A DNA stretch of 64,000 nt from an uncultured Collinsella sp. (GCA_934655755.1 CAKUHA010000003.1:62001-126000); one strand, 5' to 3'; counted from the first letter of the stretch, positions 8,953 through 16,332 are shown. The notes: generated by a model from the letters alone, not told the origin. Program-made: numbers and translations.

Positions 8953-8988
8953 GGCTGTAAGACATGGGGATGACTTACAGCCTCTTTT
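8953..8988 (+). terminator. Terminator-like hairpin in the tRNA-ATPase gap
   Basis: Arms GGCTGTAAG and CTTACAGCC flank a 12-nt loop, followed by TCTTTT. A T-run also precedes the stem. No gene clearly ends here, so it may be a relic or act on read-through. Confidence 0.6.
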
Positions 8989-9063
8989 GTCTGATCCTTC
9001 CTGCCGCGTACCCTTTGTTGTCCATATCGTTTTATCGGTATATTGGTATTATGTGAGATGCTT

Positions 9064-9079
9064 TATCGGTCCACCGATA
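9064..9079. promoter_or_regulatory. Operator-like palindrome upstream of the AAA ATPase
   Basis: TATCGGT-CC-ACCGATA is a perfect 7+7 inverted repeat, 66 bp before the ATG. A related imperfect copy beginning TATCGGT lies at 9033-9048. Paired sites of this kind suit a dimeric repressor or the ATPase's own winged-helix domain. Function is inferred. Confidence 0.5.
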
Positions 9080-9144
9080 TTCTTTTTGGTGCTGCGGTAC
9101 GCCTTCTAGTGATAGCGGGCGGTCGTTTTTTCTAGGAGCTTGCA

Positions 9145-10326
9145 ATGATTGATTACCGCAATCCGTATACGCCCGGTGCTGGTGCGATGCCCAAATACCT
9201 TGCTGGGCGCGATGATATTCTTGAATCAGCTTCTCTTCAGCTTAAGGCCCTTGCAGCAAACTATCAGAGCCGCTCGCTTGTTCTGTACGGTCTTAGGGGC
9301 GTTGGCAAAACGGTATTGCTTAACTCAATCGAATCAATAGCCGAGGGGGAAGGTGTTCTTGTTCGCCATATCGAGGTCGAAGAGAAGAAAGGTCTAATCG
9401 CTCCCTTGGCTTCAGCCTGTTGTACGCTGTCTGCATCGCTTAACAAAATTGAACTCGTTAAGAGTAAATTGGAGCAGATAAAGAATCTATTCACCTCGTT
9501 AACGCTGTCAGTTGATGCGGGGGATGGTTCACTATCTTTGGGCTTTAATGAAGAGGTTCTTGGGGCATCTCTCGCCTCGTCTCATAATTTGTCGGGCGAC
9601 TTTACCGATGTGCTTGTTGTGCTTGGCAAATATGCTCAAGCTACGGGTTCCTCTATTTTTATTGGAATTGACGAGCTGCAGTATGCCAGCAAAGAAGAGC
9701 TTGAGGCCTTGACATGCGCACTTCATCGTGCGACCCAGCTTGGCCTTCCTGTTATGTTTGGCTGTGCTGGACTGCCTAAGCTTCTAAAGATGTTGGGCGA
9801 AGCTAAGACTTATTCCGAGAGACAGTTTAACTATGTGAAGGTTGATTCGCTCCCTCGTGATAAGGCTGTTGAGGCCATTGTCAAACCCGCTCAAAAACTC
9901 GACGTGAGTTATTCGGATGAGGCGGTCGATGCAATCATCGACTATACGGAAGGGTACCCGTATTTCATTCAGGAGCTTTGTTCGACCATTTGGACGTCGT
10001 CCGATAGCAAATGCATCTCGTTGGAGACCGTGCTCAAGTGTACCTCTTCAACGGATGATCGCCTTGACGAGGGCTTCTTTAGCGTTCGATACGATCGATG
10101 CACCCCAAGGCAAAAGGAGTTTTTGATTGCGATGGTTCGCTGTGGCGAGCTTCCTTGTACGATTGCAAATGTGGCTCATTATATGGAGAGTAATGTTTCG
10201 TCTATTGGACCCTTGCGTGCTCAGTTAATTAGCAAAGGCATGATTTATTCTGCCGCAAGGGGGGAAGTCGATTTTACTGTTCCTCAGTTTGATCGTTATC
10301 TGAGGCGAACGGAACAAATCGTCTAG
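9145..10326 (+). CDS. AAA family ATPase with C-terminal winged-helix-like region
   Basis: The 393-residue protein has Walker A GLRGVGKTVLL (residues about 49-59), Walker B SIFIGIDELQ (about 171-180) and a VMFGCAGLPKL sensor-like strand, as in the archaeal-ATPase/Orc1-Cdc6-like group of stand-alone bacterial AAA proteins. The C-terminal 90 residues look like a winged helix. Its cellular role is not known. The N-terminal YRNPYTPGAGAMPKYLAGRDD segment is common to this group. AGGAG precedes ATG 9145. The gene stands alone between terminators, next to a tRNA gene, with an operator-like palindrome upstream. It is more AT-rich than the housekeeping genes, which fits acquisition. Confidence 0.85.
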   Translation: MIDYRNPYTPGAGAMPKYLAGRDDILESASLQLKALAANYQSRSLVLYGLRGVGKTVLLNSIESIAEGEGVLVRHIEVEEKKGLIAPLASACCTLSASLNKIELVKSKLEQIKNLFTSLTLSVDAGDGSLSLGFNEEVLGASLASSHNLSGDFTDVLVVLGKYAQATGSSIFIGIDELQYASKEELEALTCALHRATQLGLPVMFGCAGLPKLLKMLGEAKTYSERQFNYVKVDSLPRDKAVEAIVKPAQKLDVSYSDEAVDAIIDYTEGYPYFIQELCSTIWTSSDSKCISLETVLKCTSSTDDRLDEGFFSVRYDRCTPRQKEFLIAMVRCGELPCTIANVAHYMESNVSSIGPLRAQLISKGMIYSAARGEVDFTVPQFDRYLRRTEQIV

Positions 10327-10335
10327 CTACTTAAG

Positions 10336-10377
10336 CAGGAAGCCCCGCACGGCAATGGTGCAGTGCGGGGCTTCCTG
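10336..10377 (+). terminator. Strong hairpin after AAA ATPase
   Basis: A perfect 15-bp stem (10336-10350 with 10363-10377) encloses a 12-nt loop. The following GTCTTGTG is only modestly U-rich. Confidence 0.75.
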
Positions 10378-10416
10378 GTCTTGTGTATGCGGCTGTCCGT
10401 TTCGGCCGTTGGGTCT

Positions 10417-11541
10417 CTACGCCCCCGCAGGCTCCATGCCCAGCTCGTTGCGGACGAGCTCGAAGGCCGCGGCGATGGCCTTGTCCATGTCGTAGTACTT
10501 GTAGCCGCCCAGGCGACCGGCGAAGATCACGTCGCCCTCCTGCGCCGCCAGCTCCTCGTATTGCTTGTACAGGGCCTCGTTCTTGGCGTCGTTGATGGGG
10601 TAGTAGGGCTCGTCGCCGGGCTTCCAGTCCGCCGGGTACTCGCGCGTGATGACGGTCTTGTCCTGCGTGCCAAACTCAAAGTGCTTGTGCTCGATGATGC
10701 GGGTGTAGGGGATCTCGCGCTCGGTGTAGTTGACCACGGCTACGCCCTGGTGGTCCTGCTCATCGAGCGTCTCGGTCTCAAAGCGCAGGCTGCGGTACTC
10801 GAGCGTGCCGAGCTTAAAGTCGTAGAACGCGTCGATGGGGCCGCAGTAGATCGTCTTGGCGGCGATGTCGGGCTCGGCGGCGATCAGCTCCTTGTACTCC
10901 ACGCCGCAGCGCACCTCGACGCCCTCGAGCATGTTGGCGACCATCTTGGTGTAGCCGCCCATAGGGATGCCCTGGTAGCGGTCGTTGAAGTAGTTATTGT
11001 CGTAGGTGAAGCGGCAGGGGAGGCGCTTAATGATGCTCGCGGGTAGGTCCTTGCAGTCGCGGCCCCACTGCTTCTCGGTGTAGCCCTTCACGAGCGTCTC
11101 GAAGATGTCGCGGCCCACAAGGGACAGCGCCTGCTCCTCGAGGTTCTGCGGCTCGCCGATATTCTCGGCGGCCACCTGCTCGGCGATCTTGGCCTTGGCG
11201 TCTGCCGGCGTGACGACACCCGGCCACATCTTGGCGAAGGTGTTCATGTTAAAGGGCATGTTGTACATGTTGCCATGGAAGTTGGCAACCGGCGAGTTGA
11301 CGTAGTTGTTGAACTCGGCGAAGCGGTTGACGTAGTCCCAGACGTCCTTCATGGAGGTGTGGAAGATGTGCGCGCCGTAGCGGTGGACCTGGATGCCCTC
11401 GACGTCCTCGGTGTAGATGTTGCCGGCGATGTGGTCGCGGCGGTCGATGACCAGGACCGACTTGCCGGCGCACTTGGCGGCATTGGCGAAGACTGCGCCC
11501 GAAAGGCCGGCACCGACGACGAGGTAATCGTACTGGGACAT
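10417..11541 (-). CDS. glf: UDP-galactopyranose mutase
   Basis: This flavoenzyme interconverts UDP-galactopyranose and UDP-galactofuranose, providing the donor for galactofuranosyltransferases. The N-terminus YLVVGAGLSGAVFANAA is the FAD-binding Rossmann motif (G-x-G-x-x-G). HIAGNIYTE and YGAHIFHTS follow, both diagnostic of Glf. TEKQWGRDCKDLPASIIKRLP and the ending GRLGGYKYYDMDKAI are family blocks. The 374-residue length is normal. I use ATG 11541 with AAGGAG upstream; the in-frame extension to 11592 has no homology. The GlfT2-like gene at 4,045 is the natural consumer of its product. It is oriented opposite to the exporter genes and has its own leader. Confidence 0.97.
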   Translation of the reverse strand: MSQYDYLVVGAGLSGAVFANAAKCAGKSVLVIDRRDHIAGNIYTEDVEGIQVHRYGAHIFHTSMKDVWDYVNRFAEFNNYVNSPVANFHGNMYNMPFNMNTFAKMWPGVVTPADAKAKIAEQVAAENIGEPQNLEEQALSLVGRDIFETLVKGYTEKQWGRDCKDLPASIIKRLPCRFTYDNNYFNDRYQGIPMGGYTKMVANMLEGVEVRCGVEYKELIAAEPDIAAKTIYCGPIDAFYDFKLGTLEYRSLRFETETLDEQDHQGVAVVNYTEREIPYTRIIEHKHFEFGTQDKTVITREYPADWKPGDEPYYPINDAKNEALYKQYEELAAQEGDVIFAGRLGGYKYYDMDKAIAAAFELVRNELGMEPAGA

Positions 11542-11583
11542 GGATGTACTCCTTTGTATGTCAATTGGACAGATACGTAAGAT

Positions 11584-11616
11584 TTGGGACAAGCGTTACT
11601 GGCGACTTTGTCCCAA
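11584..11616. repeat. GGGACAA-type palindromic intergenic element
   Basis: TTGGGACAA (11584-11592) pairs with TTGTCCCAA (11608-11616) around a 15-nt loop. It shares the TTTGGGAC start with the other palindromes in the window and lies just upstream of glf. Confidence 0.55.
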
Positions 11617-11632
11617 GGATTAGTGTAGCAGA

Positions 11633-11666
11633 TGCTCTTTCAACAGCTTCAGCGCGTGGGCGTAGC
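11633..11666 (-). repeat. Displaced 34-nt copy of the aroQ 3' end
   Basis: This matches 13,293-13,326 (inside aroQ) at 33 of 34 positions, in the same orientation and exactly 1,660 bases away. It lies outside any gene, just beyond the end of the ATPase gene. The two copies bracket the DUF4869/ATPase module. Confidence 0.85.
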
Positions 11667-11697
11667 GCTGGGGCATGAACCGCTTGGAGAGGCGTGG

Positions 11698-12699
11698 TTA
11701 TTCGGCCCTCAGGCACTCTGGCAAAACATTTGCTACTGAGTTCATCGCCTGCGGCTTTAGATACTGCTCATTGAGCTTTGCCTTTTTGTAGGCATAGCGG
11801 GTGTCTGATGAGTATTTGATCAGAACATCGGTGAAGAATCGCTCCCAGCTAAGGTAGTCGCGGCTTTCGATGTAGCTCGACGGGTCCTCGAGGATCTTTG
11901 GGATATCGTTACTGGGAATGAGGCCAGATTGTAGAAGTGTCCACTCGAATGATTCGGGGAGGAACAAACGAACGTTCTTGTAAACGCGCTGTCCGAGCAC
12001 TTTTTCGATGTAGGGACCAAACGCTGCGCCGTCTCCTATGGCAAGGATGTTTTGCTCGGGACATTCGTGAATCGTTCGTTTTAGGTTTGCTACGCCGGTG
12101 GCGGTATAGCAGGGGATTCCCAGTCTGTTGCAAAGGGCGCTGTAGAATTGATAGCCAGACTTGCTATCCTCGACAATTACGGCGTCGGGATTGTCGAACC
12201 CTACGTTGAGGTCCTGGTACAGCATGCTTGTCGTGTGGTTATAAAGCGGCTTGGTTACCGAGTAAAAACGCTTGTCGCTTTTACGGCCGTTAATAACTTT
12301 GCTCGTTGTGTTGACCAGTTTTAGGATCTCGTCGACGCTGTAGGGGAGCTCGTTGGCATCGCGTCGAGATATCAGAACAAAATAGTTGGACGATCCGTTA
12401 ACGGCTTTCGCGAAATCCTTCGAGTAGATAAACTCGTTGCCCTCATCCAAAAAGACAATTGAATCTTCGATAATCGAAAGCTCGCGCTCCCAGCGCCTGC
12501 CGGAAAGTGTTTCGCAAGGTACGTCGCAGCTGAGCGTAACGCCGCTTTCTTGCCCTCGGTCGTTGTAGTCGCGAATCATCGAGATGAGTGTTGTTTTGCC
12601 CGTGCCGCTGTTGCCACGGATGAAGGAAATATTGCGTTTAAAGGTGAGCGTGTACTTTACCTTTGCGCGCTCGACGACAACGGTATGCGTTCCCCTCAT
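11698..12699 (-). CDS. P-loop ATPase with possible TOPRIM-like C-terminal domain
   Basis: The 333 residues fall into two halves. The N-terminal half is a compact P-loop NTPase: Walker A GNSGTGKT at 29-36, Walker B SIVFLDE ending at D85-E86, then NYFVLISRRD. The C-terminal half starts with a hydrophobic strand ending in an acidic residue, DAVIVEDSKSG (E177), and continues with ILAIGDGAAFG (D223). This spacing recalls the E...D pattern of TOPRIM/OLD-type nucleases, but the second motif is not a clean D-x-D, so the domain call is tentative. The start ATG overlaps the upstream DUF4869 stop as ATGA, so translation is probably coupled. No established function is known to me. A defence or stress role is a hypothesis from architecture and context. 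Confidence 0.7.
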   Translation of the reverse strand: MRGTHTVVVERAKVKYTLTFKRNISFIRGNSGTGKTTLISMIRDYNDRGQESGVTLSCDVPCETLSGRRWERELSIIEDSIVFLDEGNEFIYSKDFAKAVNGSSNYFVLISRRDANELPYSVDEILKLVNTTSKVINGRKSDKRFYSVTKPLYNHTTSMLYQDLNVGFDNPDAVIVEDSKSGYQFYSALCNRLGIPCYTATGVANLKRTIHECPEQNILAIGDGAAFGPYIEKVLGQRVYKNVRLFLPESFEWTLLQSGLIPSNDIPKILEDPSSYIESRDYLSWERFFTDVLIKYSSDTRYAYKKAKLNEQYLKPQAMNSVANVLPECLRAE

Positions 12700-13148
12700 T
12701 GCTCATCAACATCCAAGAAGTCATTGGTGGCACCGACGAACTCCTGCATGTTTCTGACGATGCGGCCATCGTTGTCGATGCGAATCTCAAAACGCTTCCA
12801 AGGGAACTTCATGATGTGGTATAGGGTGACCAAGACATCTTGCTCTTTGCCAATTTTGAGCAGCCAGCGGGCGCAGTTGTCTCCGCAAGTGGATGCGTTG
12901 AACACCATGTCTGGGAGATTGCGTACCAGCAGCAGCGTCTTAACGCCGCCGGACAGTTCGAGTGGGGTAATCGACCCCAGTTGCTTGCTTACGATGTTGT
13001 GGGGACCGATCAACTCTGATCCGTCCACGCTTTTAATGATCTGTACGGCCATTGGGTCTTCGAACCACGAGTCCAAGTATGAGTTCCTAAAATAGGTCTC
13101 GGTATCGTAGATGGAACCGGGATAATCTCCCAGATGGATGCTTAGCAT
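12696..13148 (-). CDS. DUF4869-type protein
   Basis: This is a 150-residue soluble protein without signal peptide or membrane segment. The pattern MLSIHLGDYPGSIYDTETYF at the start, LSGGVKTLLL near the middle, then FNASTCGDNCARWLLKI and a closing FEIRIDNDG matches my memory of the DUF4869 family. The two Cys in TCGDNC are conspicuous. ATG 13148 has GGAG upstream and a perfect TATAAT (complement of 13,180-13,185) about 32 nt before it. It is the first gene of a two-gene unit with the P-loop ATPase. Biochemical function is unknown. The pairing suggests that the two proteins form a complex or a regulator/effector pair. Confidence 0.75.
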   Translation of the reverse strand: MLSIHLGDYPGSIYDTETYFRNSYLDSWFEDPMAVQIIKSVDGSELIGPHNIVSKQLGSITPLELSGGVKTLLLVRNLPDMVFNASTCGDNCARWLLKIGKEQDVLVTLYHIMKFPWKRFEIRIDNDGRIVRNMQEFVGATNDFLDVDEQ

Positions 13149-13179
13149 GCGAGTCTCCAGACGTTGTGTGGCTGCAACG

Positions 13180-13185
13180 ATTATA
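13180..13185 (-). promoter_or_regulatory. Candidate -10 (TATAAT) for the DUF4869/ATPase unit
   Basis: A perfect -10 hexamer on the minus strand would give a leader of about 25 nt containing GGAG. No consensus -35; that position falls in the strong hairpin. Confidence 0.5.
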
Positions 13186-13238
13186 AGCCAGTAATAAATT
13201 GCCGGCAGCAGCGAGGTTGCTGCTGCCGGCGCTGGCTT
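13185..13238. terminator. Strong hairpin between aroQ and the DUF4869 gene
   Basis: A perfect 12-bp GC stem (13201-13212 with 13219-13230) has a 6-nt loop. Outside it, a second pairing AAGCCAG (13185-13191) with CTGGCTT (13232-13238) is possible. The U-tract after it is poor on both strands. It probably ends aroQ transcription. Confidence 0.6.
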
Positions 13239-13279
13239 TATTCGCGTGCGAATCGGCGTTGATGAATATGTTCGCGAGG

Positions 13280-13717
13280 CTACTTTTCGAGGTGCTCTTT
13301 CAGCAGCTTCAGCGCGTGGGCGTAGCCTTGGAGGCCTTCGCCGGTGATGGTGGCGAAGCAGGCTAGGCGCGCGTAGCTCACCTGGCGGAAGTCCTCGCGG
13401 GTCTCGACGGCGCTAATGTGGACTTCGATGGCGGGGATGGCGACGGCCTTGAGGGCGTCCAGGATCGCCACGCTCGTGTGCGTGTAGGCTGCCGGGTTGA
13501 TGACGATGCCGTCGACCTTGCCGTAGGCCTCCTGGATCTTGTCAACGATGCTGCCTTCGTGGTTGGACTGGAACACCTCGACCTCGTCAAAGCCCTGGGC
13601 GGCGCCGGCTTCCTTGCAAATCTGGACCAGACGGTCGTAGTTGTCGCTGCCGTAGATGCCCGGCTCGCGAATGCCGAGCATGTTGAGGTTGGGGCCGTTG
13701 ATGACGAGTGCTTTCAT
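13280..13717 (-). CDS. aroQ: 3-dehydroquinate dehydratase, type II
   Basis: This enzyme catalyses the third step of the shikimate pathway, 3-dehydroquinate to 3-dehydroshikimate, in the dodecameric type II form. At 145 residues it has typical length. It shows ALVINGPNLNMLG, the lid-loop region following it (REPGIYG), FQSNHEG, NPAAYTHTSVA and EVHISAVETREDFR, all family blocks carrying the catalytic Tyr, Asn and His residues. ATG 13717 follows AAGGAAG; the longer frame to 13750 runs into the terminator hairpin. It is the last aromatic gene and is separated from aroE-aroK by a terminator, so it may be transcribed independently. Its 3' end is duplicated at 11,633-11,666. Confidence 0.97.
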   Translation of the reverse strand: MKALVINGPNLNMLGIREPGIYGSDNYDRLVQICKEAGAAQGFDEVEVFQSNHEGSIVDKIQEAYGKVDGIVINPAAYTHTSVAILDALKAVAIPAIEVHISAVETREDFRQVSYARLACFATITGEGLQGYAHALKLLKEHLEK

Positions 13718-13739
13718 GGTTGCTTCCTTTGCAATCGGG

Positions 13740-13781
13740 AAAACCACCACAAAGGTGCCTGTCTCCTTTGTGGTGGTTTTT
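13740..13781. terminator. Bidirectional-type terminator between aroE-aroK and aroQ
   Basis: A perfect 16-bp stem (13740-13755 with 13765-13780) carries a 9-nt loop. It starts with AAAA and ends with TTTTT, so it terminates on either strand. On the minus strand it directly follows the aroE-aroK stop codon. Confidence 0.9.
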
Positions 13782-13782
13782 G

Positions 13783-15033
13783 TTAGAGAGCGGGTGGGAG
13801 GGTGTCGAGGAGGGCTTGGGCGGTGTTGGCGGCGCAGTCGCGCGAGTCGATGATGTAATCGGCCCAGGCGCGGTAGCGCGGCATGCGCTGTTCGGCCAGC
13901 TTATCGATGCCGTCGCGGGCGGTGATGGGGCGGCCCTTGTGGGCGAGCTCGTCGAGCTTGCGGTTGAGCATCACGATCTGGCTGTTCTGGTGGAGCAGCG
14001 GGTAGTTCTCGTCGCGTGTGACCACGCCGCCTCCCGTGGACAGCACTAGGCCGCTGCGCTTGGAGATGTCGGCCAAAGCTGCCGTCTCCTGCTCGCGGAA
14101 GGCCGGCTCGCCGCGCTCGACGATAAAGTCGGCGCACGGCATGCCAAGGCGCTCTTCAAGGGCGCGGTCCAGGTCGATATGCTCGCGGCCGGTAAGCGCC
14201 GCCACCTGCTCGCCTACGCGGGTCTTGCCCGAGCCCGGCATGCCGATCAGGGCGATGTTCTGCTCGCGGTGGGATAGGCGTTCTGTCACGTCCAGGATGC
14301 GCTCGCGTGGGGTTACCTGGCCGGTGTAGCGTTCGACAGCCTGTGCCGCTTGGGCCACGAGCATCAGCAGGCCGCCGATGCAGGGGATACCGCGGCGCTC
14401 GGCCTCGAGCATGAGGCCCGTGCGGGCGGGGTTGTAGACGATGTCGATGACGCCCTCGAGCGCGTCGAGGCCCTCGAGCGTACAGGGAGCGTCGGGGCAG
14501 TGGGGGAACATGCCGGCGGGCGTGCAGTTGACGAGCAATGTGGCGTCGGACTGCTGTGCAATGTTGTCGTAGTTGACCTCGCTCGTGCGGCCCACGGGCA
14601 CGACGATGGCGCCCAGGTCGCCGAGCACCATGCTGGCCGTAGTTCCGGCACCGCCGGTGGCCCCGAGCACGAGGGCCTTCTTACCGGCAACCTCCACGCC
14701 TAGCTTCTCGACCAGACACTGGAAACCGAAGTAATCGGTATTGTCGCCGCGCAGGCGGCCGTCGGCCATGCGCGTGATGGTGTTGACGTTGCCCATGCGC
14801 TCGGCGAGCGGGCTCAGCTCGTCCAGGTACTCCATGACGGCGCGCTTGTAGGGGATGGTCACGTTGGTACCCTCCCACTCGTCGCCGGCCATAAAGGCGG
14901 CGAGGTCCTCGGGCTCGCGCTCAAAACGCACGTACTCCAGGTCCGCGAGCTCCTTGTAGATGGTCGGGGTGTAGCTGTGGCCCAGCACACGGCCCAGCAC
15001 GCCGTAGGGGCGGGTTGCGGCGGTATCGGTCAT
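13783..15033 (-). CDS. aroE-aroK: Fused shikimate dehydrogenase - shikimate kinase
   Basis: This 416-residue bifunctional protein covers two consecutive shikimate steps. Residues 1 to about 255 are shikimate dehydrogenase: YGVLGRVLGHSYTP (substrate side), TNVTIPYK with the catalytic Lys, GDNTDYFGF with the catalytic Asp, VLGATGGAG for NADPH, and GLLMLVAQAAQA at the end. From about residue 260 it is shikimate kinase: IALIGMPGSGKTRVG (Walker A), DLDRALEERLG (substrate/Mg), RGEPAFREQE and LSTGGGVV. The join is short and in frame, with no internal stop or second start needed. The ATG directly follows the pheA stop (TAGATG). Domain order is dehydrogenase then kinase, so dehydroshikimate could be handed on to shikimate 3-phosphate within one polypeptide. 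Confidence 0.95.
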   Translation of the reverse strand: MTDTAATRPYGVLGRVLGHSYTPTIYKELADLEYVRFEREPEDLAAFMAGDEWEGTNVTIPYKRAVMEYLDELSPLAERMGNVNTITRMADGRLRGDNTDYFGFQCLVEKLGVEVAGKKALVLGATGGAGTTASMVLGDLGAIVVPVGRTSEVNYDNIAQQSDATLLVNCTPAGMFPHCPDAPCTLEGLDALEGVIDIVYNPARTGLMLEAERRGIPCIGGLLMLVAQAAQAVERYTGQVTPRERILDVTERLSHREQNIALIGMPGSGKTRVGEQVAALTGREHIDLDRALEERLGMPCADFIVERGEPAFREQETAALADISKRSGLVLSTGGGVVTRDENYPLLHQNSQIVMLNRKLDELAHKGRPITARDGIDKLAEQRMPRYRAWADYIIDSRDCAANTAQALLDTLPPAL

Positions 15034-16179
15034 CTAGAGCACCTCCGTGTAGCTTCCAAAGTAGGTGAAGCTCTCGCACACGTCGTCGATGGAATCGAGC
15101 AGGTCGTCGAGGGCCTTGCTGCCAAAGGGGCAGTCCAGGTCAAAGTAGAACATAAACTCAAAGTCGTGTCCGGGGATGGGGCGGCTCTCGAGCTTGATGA
15201 GGTTGATGTTGAGTGCATAGAAGCGCTCGAGCACGCGGTAGAGGGCGCCCGGCTCGTTGGCCGTGGTGATCATGAGCGAGGTGCGGTTGGCGCCGGGGTA
15301 GATGCGCAGCTCGCGGCTGATGACGACAAAGCGCGTGTAGTTGTTGTCCGAGTCCTGGATGTTGGGCTCCAACACCTCCAGGCCGTAGAGCGCCGCGCAG
15401 CTGCGCGAGGCGATGGCGGCGACGTCGGTTCGCTCGGAGTTGGCGACCATCTCGGCCGACATGGCCGTGTTGGGGTACTTGGTGGCGTGCAGGTCGTGCG
15501 CCTCGATAAAGCCGGCGCACTGGGCGATGGCCTGGCCATGGCTGTAGACCTCGCGCACGTCCTGAAGCTTGGTGCCGGGTTTGACGAGCAGATTATGGTC
15601 GATCTTGAGGCGCAGCGAGCGCACGATGTGGAAATCGAATTGTGCGAGCAGGTCGTAGACGGCGTTGACCGAGCCGGCGGTGGAGTTCTCGATGGGCAGA
15701 ACGCCAAACTCGCAGAAGCCGTCGCGCACGGCGCGCATGACGCCCTCGAAGGTCTCGAAGAACGCGATATCGGGCACGTCGAAGAGCTTGCATGCGGCAA
15801 TCTGGCTGTAAGCACCCTCGACGCCCTGGCAGGCGACGTTGGCCGTCTGGGGGAAGGGCGTGTCGAGGGGCGCGGCCGTGGCGTGGGCCTTTTGCGACAC
15901 CGTGATGCCCTTGAGCTCGTTGATGTAGCGCTGCTGCTCGGCCTTGCTCATGCTCATGAGGAGACGGAACAGGGTGATGGTCTGCGCCTCGTAGCGCTCG
16001 GGCGCGCGGCTGGCAAGGTTGTTGAGCTTGGAGCGCTCGCGGGCGGGGTCGAAGACGGCCTTACCCGTCTCGATTTTTGACTTGGCGACCTCGGTGGCAA
16101 TGTCCATGCGCTCGATAAAGCTGTTGAGGAGCGTGGTATCGATGCCATCGATGGTCTGGCGAATATCGGCAAGGTCCAT
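15034..16179 (-). CDS. pheA: Bifunctional chorismate mutase / prephenate dehydratase
   Basis: The 381-residue P-protein has three parts. Residues 1 to about 90 form an AroQ-class chorismate mutase (DIRQTIDGIDTTLLNSFIER, VAKSKIETGK, with the helical pattern of the family). From about 112 it is prephenate dehydratase (VACQGVEGAYSQIAA; the conserved region around FCEFGVLPIENSTAGSV). A C-terminal ACT domain (NRTSLMITTANEPGALYRVL, LIKLESRPIPG) carries the ESRP-like Phe-binding motif, so feedback inhibition by phenylalanine is expected. It converts chorismate to prephenate and then phenylpyruvate. It lies between aroC, with a palindromic element in the gap, and aroE-aroK. Confidence 0.96.
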   Translation of the reverse strand: MDLADIRQTIDGIDTTLLNSFIERMDIATEVAKSKIETGKAVFDPARERSKLNNLASRAPERYEAQTITLFRLLMSMSKAEQQRYINELKGITVSQKAHATAAPLDTPFPQTANVACQGVEGAYSQIAACKLFDVPDIAFFETFEGVMRAVRDGFCEFGVLPIENSTAGSVNAVYDLLAQFDFHIVRSLRLKIDHNLLVKPGTKLQDVREVYSHGQAIAQCAGFIEAHDLHATKYPNTAMSAEMVANSERTDVAAIASRSCAALYGLEVLEPNIQDSDNNYTRFVVISRELRIYPGANRTSLMITTANEPGALYRVLERFYALNINLIKLESRPIPGHDFEFMFYFDLDCPFGSKALDDLLDSIDDVCESFTYFGSYTEVL

Positions 16180-16206
16180 AGGGACCCCTTTCGTGAATCG
16201 TTGCCT

Positions 16207-16319
16207 GGGGTAGTTAATTTGGGACGGGGCTTTATTAGCTACCCCGGCAGTTGGTGCGACGGTTTGGCCGATTCGCGGCCGGGGCAGCTAAAATAGCCCC
16301 GTCCCAAATTAACTACCCC
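16207..16319. repeat. Paired REP-like palindromes forming a long inverted repeat
   Basis: Two 41-nt arms (16207-16247 and 16279-16319) are near-perfect inverted copies around a 31-nt spacer. Each arm is itself a palindromic unit: GGGGTAG(T/C)TAA ends around a TTGGGACGGGGC core. It fills the gap between aroC and pheA and would form a large cruciform or RNA hairpin within the operon transcript. Confidence 0.85.
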
Positions 16320-16332
16320 TAATGTGGGCGGG

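Larger units (their letters stand above)
8800..9144. other. Long intergenic region upstream of the AAA ATPase gene
   Basis: About 345 bases lie between the tRNA terminator and the ATPase gene. No credible ORF is seen. It holds a second terminator-like hairpin (9-bp stem 8953-8961/8974-8982, then TCTTTT) and, nearer the gene, two related TATCGGT-containing sites (9033-9048 and 9064-9079). The segment 8810-8940 shows no recognisable function and could be decayed sequence. Confidence 0.6.
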
